Assembly: GCA_930367215.1 (NCBI GenBank) | Contig: OV884059.1 | Location: 49,694,957 to 49,758,956, forward strand | Length of the DNA stretch: 64,000 nucleotides | Direction: 5' to 3' | Origin: Pollenia angustigena | Taxonomy: Eukaryota; Arthropoda; Insecta; Diptera; Polleniidae | Shown here: in pieces, positions 44,241-53,665 of the stretch | Layout: every line of letters begins with the position of its first letter | Position numbering within the stretch: position 1 is the first letter of the stretch | Position numbers and translations under genes: made by a program | Notes under the pieces: model-generated | Database searches by the model: none | Told to the model about the DNA's origin: nothing | The model's input: only the letters and a program-made list of their open reading frames with translations

Positions 44241-44522
44241 AAAAAAATACAAAAACACTTATACTAACTCTGTAATGCCTTGCCAGAAATTAAAAAAAAA
44301 CGCAAGTTTTTTGGTTACGCAATTAAACGATTTATTTTGTTCGAATGTATGTAATTTCGGACAAAAATAATAAATCTTTAAAACGGGGAACGAATTTAAG
44401 CGAGGTCATTTAAGCGGGACTTTCTTCATGTAATTTTATGAAAATTTTGCTTGCCCGCACATTTTGCGCATTTAAGATGGGTTATCATCTAAGTGGGGTG
44501 CTTTTAAGTGGGAAGTACTGTA

Positions 44523-44980
44523 ACTAAAAATTTAAATTTGTACACGATCTTTCAAAAACCATCCTAAAAGAAGAAGAAAGAGTGAAATATGTTAAAGTTT
44601 ATTAAAAATACAGTTGTAAGCCTTCTTTAAGGCCTGATAAGTAATAAGTAAATGATTGATAGTAGATACTGTCTGCTTTAAAAATAATACATACAAATTG
44701 TATGAATAGTGGCGTGTTTTCACTTCTTTAAATTTTTTTTTTTTTTTTTAGGACCAGAACTCAGGGGATGACCCCTACTAATGCATTGCATTGTGTTTGA
44801 ACTAGGAAAATGGGTTGTGGGAAGGGGGATAGTGGGATTGGTGTTTGTGAACATTCGATTTGAACTTAATCATGTTGTAAGTGAGAGGGAAGACTTTAAA
44901 AAGGAAATGTGTTATTGGTTAAAAAAATGTATTAACATAGTTAAAACAACTAGCTATTTTAATTTACAATGAAAAAAATT
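44523..44980. other. Non-coding, no gene seen
   Basis: AT-rich with a T13 run at 44740. The 63-residue frame at 44781-44972 is unrecognised. Confidence 0.5.
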
Positions 44981-44984
44981 TCCA

Positions 44985-45065
44985 GCCGACCGAGCCTAGA
45001 GTCGAACCCACGACCTTGTAGATGAGAGCCTTAAACACCTAATACAAGACCAATATCTTTTATAT
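44985..45065 (-). mobile_element. tRNA-like SINE head, minus strand (first)
   Basis: In reverse sense: GGTATTAGGTGTTTAAGGC (box-A-like), then GTGGGTTCGACTC with box-B at 45001-45012. It resembles the head at 45168-45240 in order and spacing (GTGTTTAAGSC, GGTTCGA). No full cloverleaf could be drawn. Confidence 0.5.
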
Positions 45066-45167
45066 TTAAATTCATATTTATGTTTTGATTTTGAAAAAAA
45101 AGTTTATTTTTTAAAATGTTTAAAAAAAAATTATTTTTAAATTATAAATATAAAAAAGAAAATATCT

Positions 45168-45240
45168 TGTCTACCAAAGCCGGATTCGAACCATCAATCC
45201 TAAGCATTAGCGGCTTAAACACTTACCAGTATGCCACGCC
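45168..45240 (-). mobile_element. tRNA-like SINE head, minus strand (second)
   Basis: In reverse sense: GGCGTGGCATACTGGTAAG (box A) and GATGGTTCGAATCCGGC (box B, complement at 45180-45194), about 35 bp apart. It is followed by an AT-rich tail. It is more likely a SINE head or tRNA pseudogene than a working tRNA because a paired acceptor stem is not evident. Confidence 0.55.
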
Positions 45241-46033
45241 AATCATGTGGGGACTTCGCATTAATGTTAATTTAAATTTTGTACTTTTTTAATTTTTTTG
45301 TATAAATTTTGTAAATTAATATTGATACATAAGTTAGCCACCCAGTGCTATTAATTACATTATCAATTGTAAAATTGCAACTAATAAAAATATAAAAAAA
45401 GTTTCATGTTTTAACGGTACAGAAATTCTTTCGTAGCAGACATTTCGAATTTTTAAAAAATAATTTGTTGTGAAAAAATATTTAAAAAAATTAGCGATAT
45501 TTCCGATTTTGATAGTCATGACTCGGTCAGAGATCCGGATTTTTGTGTGAAGAAGATCTTCCAAGATTTTCAAATTTTTTTAGTGAAACCTCAAATGATT
45601 TGTTGAAAACAGATGAACTCAATGGTGTTAATGCATTTATTTTTAGTAACGAGTTTTTGAAATGGTAATAAAAAATATAAGCATATTTTATAACCTTTAC
45701 CATAAATTCATTTAATAATCTATCTAACTATATCTAATATTGAAATGAAAACCGGTGTTGCGAAAAATTAGTCTTTATTTTCATAACTACATATGAATTT
45801 CTTTTTTTCTTTATATCGCTGTATCTACCGTTTGCGTTTAAAAATTCCAAAAAAATTTTATCCAACAAATTAAACCTTATATAGCTGAACGGTCTAAGGG
45901 GTTGTTCAGCAAAGAAAAGGTTCCAAGTTTCAGCTTTATTCATAACAAAATTGGTGAAGGGTATAAATATATATTCGGTAAAGCCGAATATAGCACTCTC
46001 ACTTGTAATTTATTGATTTTCAATTTTAATAAG
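45241..46033. other. Non-coding with a mini-me-like end
   Basis: Mostly AT-rich. GGTGAAGGGTATAAATAT at 45953-45970 followed by ATTCGGTAAAGCCGAAT and CACTTGT is the usual right end of a mini-me-like repeat in plus-strand sense. It lies just before the hAT remnant. Confidence 0.5.
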
Positions 46034-47640
46034 ATGGACAAAACTCCTCACCAATGTAAAATGGGTGGCTTAATTGCTATTTGCCAAGTTTGCAGCAAAA
46101 AAATTAAAGGGGTCTGCGTGTGTGCTCCAATTTTATTAAACATTTAATAAAAGAACATCCCCAAAAACTTGGAGATTTAAAAGCGAGAAAGGAGGAGAAC
46201 AGGAGGATTAGAGGTCGCAAAGGCTCCTTTGTTGAGGACATTTTGAATTTTATATGCTCTACTGCCTCTCCATTGTCCATAATTGATGACAAGAGCTTCG
46301 AAAACTTATTTCCTGGCAAAAAAATTCCAAGCAGACGTACAATAACAAGGTTCCTTTAAGAAACGCAAAACAAATTTATTAATGACATTATAATTAACTT
46401 AGAAAAAGTTGAATACGTCTGTGTTACTGCTGATGTGTGGTCCAGTGGGAAAAAATCACTTTGGCTACACCTGCCATTGGCTTGATGCAAATAATTTAGG
46501 GAGGAAATCAGTAGCACTGGCCTGTCGACGATTCAAAGGAACTCATTTTTTGATCGCATCTAGAAGTTGATAGGCACAATCAATAAAAAATTTAAAACAC
46601 CCATTGACAAAATTGTTTATGCAATAACCGACAATGGATCAAATTTTATTAAAGCTTTTAAGGAATTCGGTGTTGATTTAAGTTAGGGATAAATATTTAT
46701 TCCAAATGTGATTATATTATTGATATTCTCTAATTCAGCAATATGCAATGAAAATGATAGTGATGAGGACTCTGGATCTGATTCGGATGACCAAGCAAAC
46801 ATTTTAGGCCCCCAGTTTCAACCTACAAATATAAGGTTATCTAAACACTTTCCGCGTGCAAGTCATACATTTAAGTAAAGATATAAAAGATATTCATAAA
46901 CGATCTTTCTGCAGGTAAAATTGAAAAAATCCATACTGCAAACCGCTTCGATTTATATTATACTTTTATGCTTATAGATGTACACAGATTTGGAACAAAT
47001 GCAATAGACCGAAGTCTGCAGAAGCCATCAGCGGAGTTTTAAGAGCCAACTTGTTGATTCCATGTATAACAAGGTAGAACTCTCTTTATGATTCCGTAAA
47101 AAGGTTGTTGCAGCATAAAGACAATTTTCCGGAACTTTGCTACCGGATTTCTATCCTAACCATTCTTGCGGACGAACTAGAGTACTTGGAGGAATTGCTA
47201 TTGGTAAAGAAACCTATAGCAGAGGCAATTGACTACCTTCAGGGAGAAAAGACTATGTACTTCGGATATTTTGTCCCCACCATAGTTTCGTTAAGGGTAA
47301 AATTTTGGCGTTTAGAGCAATCGAATTTAAAATACTTAGCTCCATCGATAAAAAAAATTAAAGACGCTTTATTTCTAAGATTTGAAAAATATTTCAAAGT
47401 ACAGCCAGACGCTTGGGATGCTGCATTGCGGCGGTAGCTATACCTGAAATAAAGCTCTGATTTTTAAAACCTCTATTAAAACGGCTACATCAAAAACGAA
47501 GGAAGATGTAAAACAAATGTTAAATACATATCTAATAAAATACGGAAAGATACCAGATACTGAAACCCGTATTGTGCCTCAAACGTCGAAAATTTATTTT
47601 TAGATTTTGAAGAAGAAGGTAATGGTAACTTTTGCATAAA
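46034..47640 (+). pseudogene. Decayed hAT transposase (second hAT family)
   Basis: From ATG 46034: BED-type zinc finger split by a frame shift near 46110 (CQVCSKKIKG, then HLIKEHP). Then a linker, VCVTADVWSSGKK with the first catalytic Asp of hAT enzymes, a segment with ALACRRFKGTH in another frame, AITDNGSNFIKAFKEFG (second Asp block), an acidic Ser/Asp stretch, and a C-terminal part at 47105-47437 (NFPELCYRISILTILADELE). There are many stops and shifts. A possible old intron lies at about 46688-46735. Terminal repeats and target duplication were not found. The family differs from the hAT at 53666-56841. Confidence 0.8.
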
Positions 47641-47934
47641 ACTGTTAAACGTATAAGACTTATAAGCAACAGTTCTACTTGTAACAATATCAAAGTTTAA
47701 ACAAAAACATCAACAATAAACAGAGTTTATCTCATCTTACATATCCCACTACAATTGATTGGAATTACTTAGCCTACTTGCAACTACAATTAATGTTGGG
47801 AGAATTCCAATCAACTGTAGTGGGATAGGTAAGGTGAGATAAACTCACTGTTTATTGTTGATGTTTTTGTTTAAACTTTGATATTGTTTCAAGTAGAAAT
47901 GTTGCTTATAAATCTTATACGTTTAACAGTTTTA
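47638..47934. repeat. 297 bp long hairpin
   Basis: Arms of about 125 bp (47638-47767 and 47806-47934) are inverted with only scattered mismatches: AAACTGTTAAACGTATAAG to TTGATTGGAATTAC on the left. The loop is roughly 40 bp. The outermost bases ACTGTTAAAC mirror GTTTAACAGT. Probably a foldback element or MITE; no flanking duplication was established. It directly follows the hAT remnant. Confidence 0.85.
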
Positions 47935-48093
47935 TTTGGTTTAATATCTTTAGTTTTTCTAAAATCTTTATTATTTATTTATTTATTATTTATTTATTTG
48001 ATTAAATCTATGGATATGAATCCTTACAGACTACTATATATTACAAAGTTTTATATAAAGGTATTATTAATGAAAAAATTTTGTTAATGCATA

Positions 48094-48710
48094 TTAAGTA
48101 TTTAAAAACACGATAATATTGCGTTTAATTACATTTATATTAATTGAAAAATCGATTAAGCTACACAATTCATTGAAATTTTTGCATATTCTCCTCAAAG
48201 GATCAGCATCAGCATAATTTGTTTGAACAACAGGAAGGTGCAGAGGTATTAGGTGTCGGGTAAAACGTCGTAGAATATTAAAATTTATGTTACGAAGAAG
48301 GAAGTCGGAGAGGGCATCGCCATTAATCAAATTAATTAGAAATGCCACATTGAGCATAGTCCTTCGACTTTTTAAAGTAGGTAGTTTAATTATTGATAGC
48401 CTCGCAGTATACGAAGGAAGATTCCCAGCATAACGACCAAATGAGCTCCTCAGGCAGAATAAGAGAAACTGCTTTTGAACAGATTCAATTCGGTCTATGT
48501 GCATGTTAACTTCAGGATCCCAGACAATAAACCCATACTCCAAAATTGGCCTTACAAGCGATGTGTATAGTTGTTTCGTTACTTTAGGATCTGTAAACTC
48601 TATAGACCATCGTTTTATATAAGCAAGCACACCACGAGCTTTATTAATCGTCATTGTAATATGTTTGCAGAAATGGATGAAGTTTCCTGATGATCTGGCC
48701 TAAGCAACCA
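48094..48710 (-). pseudogene. LINE reverse transcriptase C-terminal fragment (I/Jockey group)
   Basis: The open frame runs from about 48710 (HFCKHIT) through Met 48654 to a stop at 48094. It carries QLYTSLVRPILEYGFIVWDP, RIESVQKQFLLFCLR, LPSYTARLSIIKLPTLKSRR and DPLRRICKNFN, the conserved region behind the polymerase thumb of non-LTR elements. It is open to the end. Reverse-sense TAAATAAATAAT microsatellite near 47965-48000 could be the 3' tail. The 5' part, with the polymerase core, is missing. It is not from the same family as LINE copies A and B. Confidence 0.85.
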
Positions 48711-50229
48711 GTAAAATGCGCATAGGAATAGCTTATCCCATCAACAATAAATTTCAAGTGTTTTTATCAAGAATAAAAACTGGGAATTAAGCACGAATAA
48801 TAAAATCTTTTAAAATTAATTTAAAATTGTTTAAAATGTAATAAAAATTTTTTATAGTTTGTAAAATTTCCGTTATCACAAGGAAATGTTGTCCTAATTC
48901 AAAGTTCGCATACTGTTTGTTGACAAACATTCAAACACATGAGTTCTTAGATACATAGTTAGAGCTCGTATGCATAATCATGTAATAAAAAGCACGTATA
49001 TTTTCTTTTTACAAAAATTGTCAACTTTTACCTGCTATTGACACGTTTGTATTCATAAACATTTTTTTTGCTCATTCATTTTATATACATGAACACTTAC
49101 TTGCCTCCCCCTCCCCAACATTTGTTTCTGTTAAGTTTTTTTCTATTTGGTATTTGTTGTTTTGCGATTTATTATTTAAAAGAGAATTGGCGAAATTTTA
49201 AACAGTTTTTATAGATCCTGTTTTTAGATCCCAGAATTTCAATATACTTGCTCGTACGTCATTTGTATTACGTTTTGTAACCTGGCCTTATCGTTGCAGA
49301 TGATGTGAGAATTGTTTAAAAAAACGTGCATTAAAATAATGAATACAATCTTTATGTTAAGTTTTTTTTAAATGTCTTCATTTATAATCACGTATTGAAG
49401 TTACTGTTAGTTGAATTTAAATTTAAGACAAATAAGCAAATTTAGGATATAAGTAATATTTATTTAATAATAAAAAATATAAATCATCTTCGGAAGTATG
49501 GTGCGTACACCCACAACATTATTTCAGTAACGGACTGTAGTTTATTAAAGAAGTATTCTGTTCAGTCAATACACATTAAAAATTCCAAGCAAATTTAATC
49601 TTTACTGATTCTAACATATATTCAAAACAGAAACTGGGAATTATTTCCTTTCCAAGGCTACTTTTTCTATTATATTAAACATTTTTTATTTTTCGAATTT
49701 ATTCTATGAGCGAAATTTCATTTATGTATTTTATAAAGGTTTTTTGTAATAGTCCTATTTCTTAAATTTTTCAGAAATGACTTTATACACTACCAGACTA
49801 TTATTTTGTATCTTCTTGTTACATTTTACCTTAGCTTTCCTTTGGACAGCAATGAAGTATATTGTATGTACAGAAAAATTTACAATTATTAGACACCTTC
49901 GTCAGCATTATTTGTGTCACACTGGATAGTGATACTTTATAAATTGAATGTATTTAACTCAACAATCTTAACAATAATTTAACTACCAAAAATAAATTTA
50001 GTTATCTATAAAAATCTAGTATATTTTAGAAATTCGGATCTTTTGTGGAGTAAACAAAAATAACTGAATTTAATAAAATAATTGAATATTTCTTTGTTTT
50101 TACGGAATATGTAGTTAATTTTTTGATTGTTAATTTATATAAAATAACCGAAAATTTATTTGCTTTTACGGAACATGGGGTTGAATTTTTGACAGTAAAA
50201 ATTAAAAACACTGTGTGTAATTTTTTAAG
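48711..50229. other. Non-coding, no gene seen
   Basis: AT-rich. 48773-48835 repeats 2955-3020 (AAAACTGGGAATTAAGCACG). No other relation or reading frame of interest was recognised. Confidence 0.5.
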
Positions 50230-50840
50230 TCATGGCAAAATAACCATATACAAACACCACTACTACCAAAAAAAAAAAAAAAAAGACCCGTGTATCCCAG
50301 TTTTGCCCAAAGTCATGCACTTTTTTTATGGGCCCCCAAAGATTTAGGGCCTCGGTGTCATTTTTGCAAAAAGTGATAATTTTCTCAGGCAAACCGTTCG
50401 TCATTTTGATTTACCCTCTGAGTTATTTATTGATATCTTGGGTACATTTTTGTGGTTGATTGTTTGCTTGAACTTTGAACGGTTTGCTACCTATAGACCT
50501 GAACAGGGGAATAAAGGTAAAAAAAATCGAATTTTTTAAAGTTTTTTGCGATTTTGATCTTGAAGATGATGTTTTTCTGATTTTATATGTTCACAATTTT
50601 TGCTCTTTATGACAAGAACTTCAACTTTGTCTCAGAGGGTAAATCAAAATTCCGAACGGTTTGCAAGATATGAGCCTGAGAAAATTATCACTTTTTTGGA
50701 AAAATGTCACCGAGGCCCCAAATTTTTGGGGGCCCATAAAAAGAAAAGGGCATGACTTTGGGCAAAACTGGGAGACACGGGTCTTTTTTTTTTTTTGGTC
50801 TTTTATCACGTAGTGGTGTCCGTATATGGTTATTTTTTTT
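50230..50840. repeat. 611 bp foldback element
   Basis: Arms at about 50230-50430 and 50625-50840 are inverted copies: AAAATAACCATATAC, an A17 run, AAGACCCGTGT, CCAGTTTTGCCCAAAGTCATG, GGGCCTCGGTG, GTGATAATTTTCTCAGG, AAACCGTTCG and CCCTCTGAG recur in reverse on the right. The loop is about 195 bp. The 74- and 76-residue frames on opposite strands here are the two arms read through, not genes. Confidence 0.85.
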
Positions 50841-50849
50841 TCGTGTTGC

Positions 50850-52212
50850 ACTGTGAAATAAATGAAAAATTAGTAGACCGGGTTTTTACTGAGTTTTCAT
50901 TAATTTTATATTACAGTTTCAGTTAATTTTTTCTGAATATATTTGTATATATAAAAACACTTTTTACAAATTTGACTTCTTCATTTAATTTTTTTACATT
51001 AGTTGCGTTCGAGAACACAAAAGTTTTTACTATTTTTTACTAAACTTAACTGCATTTTACGAAATTGCGTTCGAGTACACAAAATGCAGTAAATGAGAAC
51101 ATAAATTGAGAGCGAAAAGTAACAGTTCTTGTCAGAGTTTTTGCAGCAAAATTTAGTAAATCAAAAAAACATATGTTTCAAAAGAAGGTAAACAAACAAA
51201 AGTAACAAATAAAAAGCATACAAATTGTGAAAAAATTGTTAAATAAAAGAAAAGTTGAAATAAAAAATAAGCCTATACAAAAAGTGAATAAATATTAATT
51301 AATTAAACTTGTTGGTGAAGCATTTATTTGGCTAAATACAAACTTTTGAAATTTTTTTTGTTATGTTAATTTTTTAGAGTTGTAAAAGTGTAAATTATTT
51401 GGGTACTTAAGTAATCAATAGCAAAGAGATATTCATGTTCTTTTTAATAATTTAACCCACTACAAACTAGTAAAATCATATAAAATAAAAAAAAACAAAC
51501 AAATATGAACGATTACATAAAATAGTTTGTTTGTATTTTCCAAAAATGTTCTTGTTATAAAAAGTATTTAACCGAGTACCGATGAGAAAACGAGTTATGT
51601 AGTCAAAAGTGTCAATATTTTTCAACACTTCAGTTATTTGCCATCAGCTTTTTGTGAGAGCAAATTTTTCAGTTTACTCATTTACTGCATTTTACTGTAA
51701 ATGTTCTCAAACGAACCTATTTTGTGGTACAAATATCACGACACGTCAAAATGGAAATGCCCATTTATTTTATTACAATTTTATTTATTTAGTTTAATAT
51801 TTTAATTGAAACAGCTTAGCTGATTAAAAAAAATCGACCCATTGCAGACTTAAATAAACAGGAACTTTTACGCGCTAATATTATAAGTCATCTGTTAAAT
51901 AACAATTTTGACAGACATGCAGAAGTACATATGACAAAAAAAGTTGACAAATCAGAGTTAAAAAACATATCGTGTAAGGCCACCATTAATAAGACTACAA
52001 AATAAACAAAAAAATTTTAAAATAAAAATGCAGTTTCGTTCGTTGTCATTAATTTTAAGGACAATCAGATCGTTCTTGTTTCACAGCTTTGGTTGTGATT
52101 TACAGTTTTTGGTGTTTTCAACATTAACCACATGCATTCGTTTTAACCTTAATTTTCCTCGGCGGTGACCATGTGGAAATAACTGTGGAGATTTTAAATT
52201 TAATAAATTGAT
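50850..52212. other. Non-coding; possible MITE at 51003-51722
   Basis: TTGCGTTCGAGAACAC near 51003 and 51065 and GTTCTCAAACGAACC near 51702 are roughly inverted, and TTTACTGCATTTTACTG mirrors AATGCAGTAAATGAG. This suggests a decayed TIR element of about 720 bp, but limits and target are unclear. The rest is unremarkable AT-rich DNA. Confidence 0.4.
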
Positions 52213-52335
52213 TAGATACTGGTGGAGGACCAATAAAAACTCATTTTTTGATTACTGGTGTAGGACCATCCAAAACTCTTTTTTTTATTACTGGTAGCGG
52301 ATCGTTTAAAACTCGTTTTTTTTTATTTCTTGGAG
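52213..52335. repeat. Three-copy minisatellite
   Basis: Three imperfect tandem units of about 38-42 bp with the form ATTACTGGTGNAGGACC...AAAACTC followed by T8-9. A fourth, weaker unit (TTCTTGGAGTGGACTTCGG) may follow. Confidence 0.75.
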
Positions 52336-52799
52336 TGGACTTCGGGATCTACATCTTCTTATACGATGGTATAGGTCGTTGCCTATACACTTTGTTTTGC
52401 CAATTACACTTTGTCAGGTTATATTTTTAATATACCTGCCTTAAAACAAACAAAAAAAAAACAGTTTTTTATTTCTACTTATTTACGTACAATAGTAACT
52501 TAAAAAATTTGTCATCGCCAATGTTCACTCCCTCCAATTTTTTTTACTAAATAAATTCCCAACAAGTGTTAATGTGAACGAGAAGGGAACATGTAAATAA
52601 GTTTTAATTTGTATTCTAAGGTAGGGCTCAATTAAGTTACTTTTTCCTTTTATTGAAGGAGTGTTAATAAGAAATATTAAGATAAGATTCATTATTTATA
52701 TTATTATATATAAATAACTGACAAGTTATTCACAATAGAGACTTTTGTGTATAAAGCAGGGATTTCCATTTATTTGCACAATCCCAGCGGGAAAAAGAA

Positions 52800-53110
52800 G
52801 GAGTACGGTACCCCTTCTTTTGGATAAACAAGGCCTTCTCGCTCAATTCCATACTCATATCTTTTTTACACGCGTTGTCATTGCGGAGAAGGCCTTCCGC
52901 TTTCCTTTGTTTCGCCAGAGCTTCTTAAAGGCATTCAAATAAATGGCTCTTAGAAGGCTTTCCAGAGAATGACTGTCAAAAGGCCTTAGAAAAAGGTTAT
53001 CTTGAAGGGTTTTTAAGAAAGGTATGTTAAAATGCCTTTCAACTAATGGCTTTTAAAAGGCCATCCTTCAAGAAATGCCTTTGATTCAAGGTCATATTGA
53101 AGGGAAATCA
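52800..53110. repeat. AAGGCCTT-rich patch
   Basis: About a dozen variants of AAGGCCTT, AAGGC, GAAGGCCTTCC and TGCCTTT occur in 310 bp, in a stretch more GC-rich than its surroundings. Spacing is irregular (about 15-40 bp). No open frame dominates (a 65-residue frame at 52745-52942 covers the first part only). Possibly decayed short tandem repeats or an old regulatory or structural array; nature unknown. Confidence 0.6.
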
Positions 53111-53135
53111 GTCTAAAACATTAAGGAAAATTTCC

Positions 53136-53249
53136 GGCGACCCATGGCTTATGACCAACATTCAAATTCATAGGGATCTAAGAGTAACATTTATTTTAAG
53201 TGAAATAAACAGATTTAGTTCTAAATACGAAAATAGACTAACTAAATAA
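53136..53249 (+). pseudogene. Jockey-clade LINE fragment, C-terminal region of ORF2
   Basis: 38 codons: GDPWLMTNIQIHRDLRV, then EINRFSSKYENRL and TAA. It matches the PWYxxNxxIHxDLxV ... Y..RL block seen at the ends of ORF2 in LINE copies A and B. It is a different Jockey family on the opposite strand. The rest of the element is not recognisable. Confidence 0.7.
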
Positions 53250-53296
53250 AAGTATATAATAAAAAAAAAACTTTTAAGCACAAGTACCTATCTTCC

Positions 53297-53595
53297 TTAA
53301 TGAACAAAACTCAACTAAAATGATTTACATTATTGTTTTTATTTTGTATTTTAATATGCACCTTCTTTGTTACTTTGTTTTTATAACGGGATCTGAATTC
53401 TTTCGCTTTGGCGAAAAAAACAAAACAAAAAATTTTACTCTTTCTCTTTTCAACTTCAACTAAAATGATTTACAACATATGTTACTTTGTTTTTGTAAAG
53501 GGATCTGAATACCTATGTAACAAAGTACATAGGTATTAAAATACAAAAATAAAAAAACAATAATGTAAATCATTTTAGTTTAGTTTTGTTCATTA
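53297..53595. repeat. 299 bp imperfect hairpin with internal direct repeats
   Basis: TTAATGAACAAAACTCAAC... at 53297 is mirrored by ...GTTTTGTTCATTAA ending at 53595; arms about 66 bp. Inside, GTTACTTTGTTTTTRTAA.GGGATCTGAAT occurs twice (about 53368 and 53480), plus CTATGTAACAAAGTACATAG as a small palindrome at 53512-53534. Likely a rearranged MITE. Confidence 0.75.
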
Positions 53596-53665
53596 ACGAT
53601 GCATTACCAATAAGCCGACTTATATTGAAAGCTTGGATGCTCTGGACAGTTTTTTCGTACTAGTA

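Larger units (their letters stand above)
38904..44520. mobile_element. pogo/Tigger-like DNA element, split by LINE copy B
   Basis: Left end CAGTAGTCCTCGCTTAAGTGCG and right end CACTTAAAAG..AGTACTG are imperfect inverted repeats. They are preceded and followed by TA (38902-38903 and 44521-44522). Both ends carry further CGCATTTAA / TTAAGCGGGG motifs (38960-39020; 44385-44500). TA targets and CAGTA ends fit pogo/Tigger. No transposase is visible. The interior holds LINE copy B, Penelope tails and a MITE, so the parent element was short. Confidence 0.6.

Noticed and set aside
45168..45240. Possible real tRNA gene on the minus strand
   Set aside because: Good A and B boxes but no convincing acceptor stem; a sister copy lies nearby, so a SINE head is more likely.
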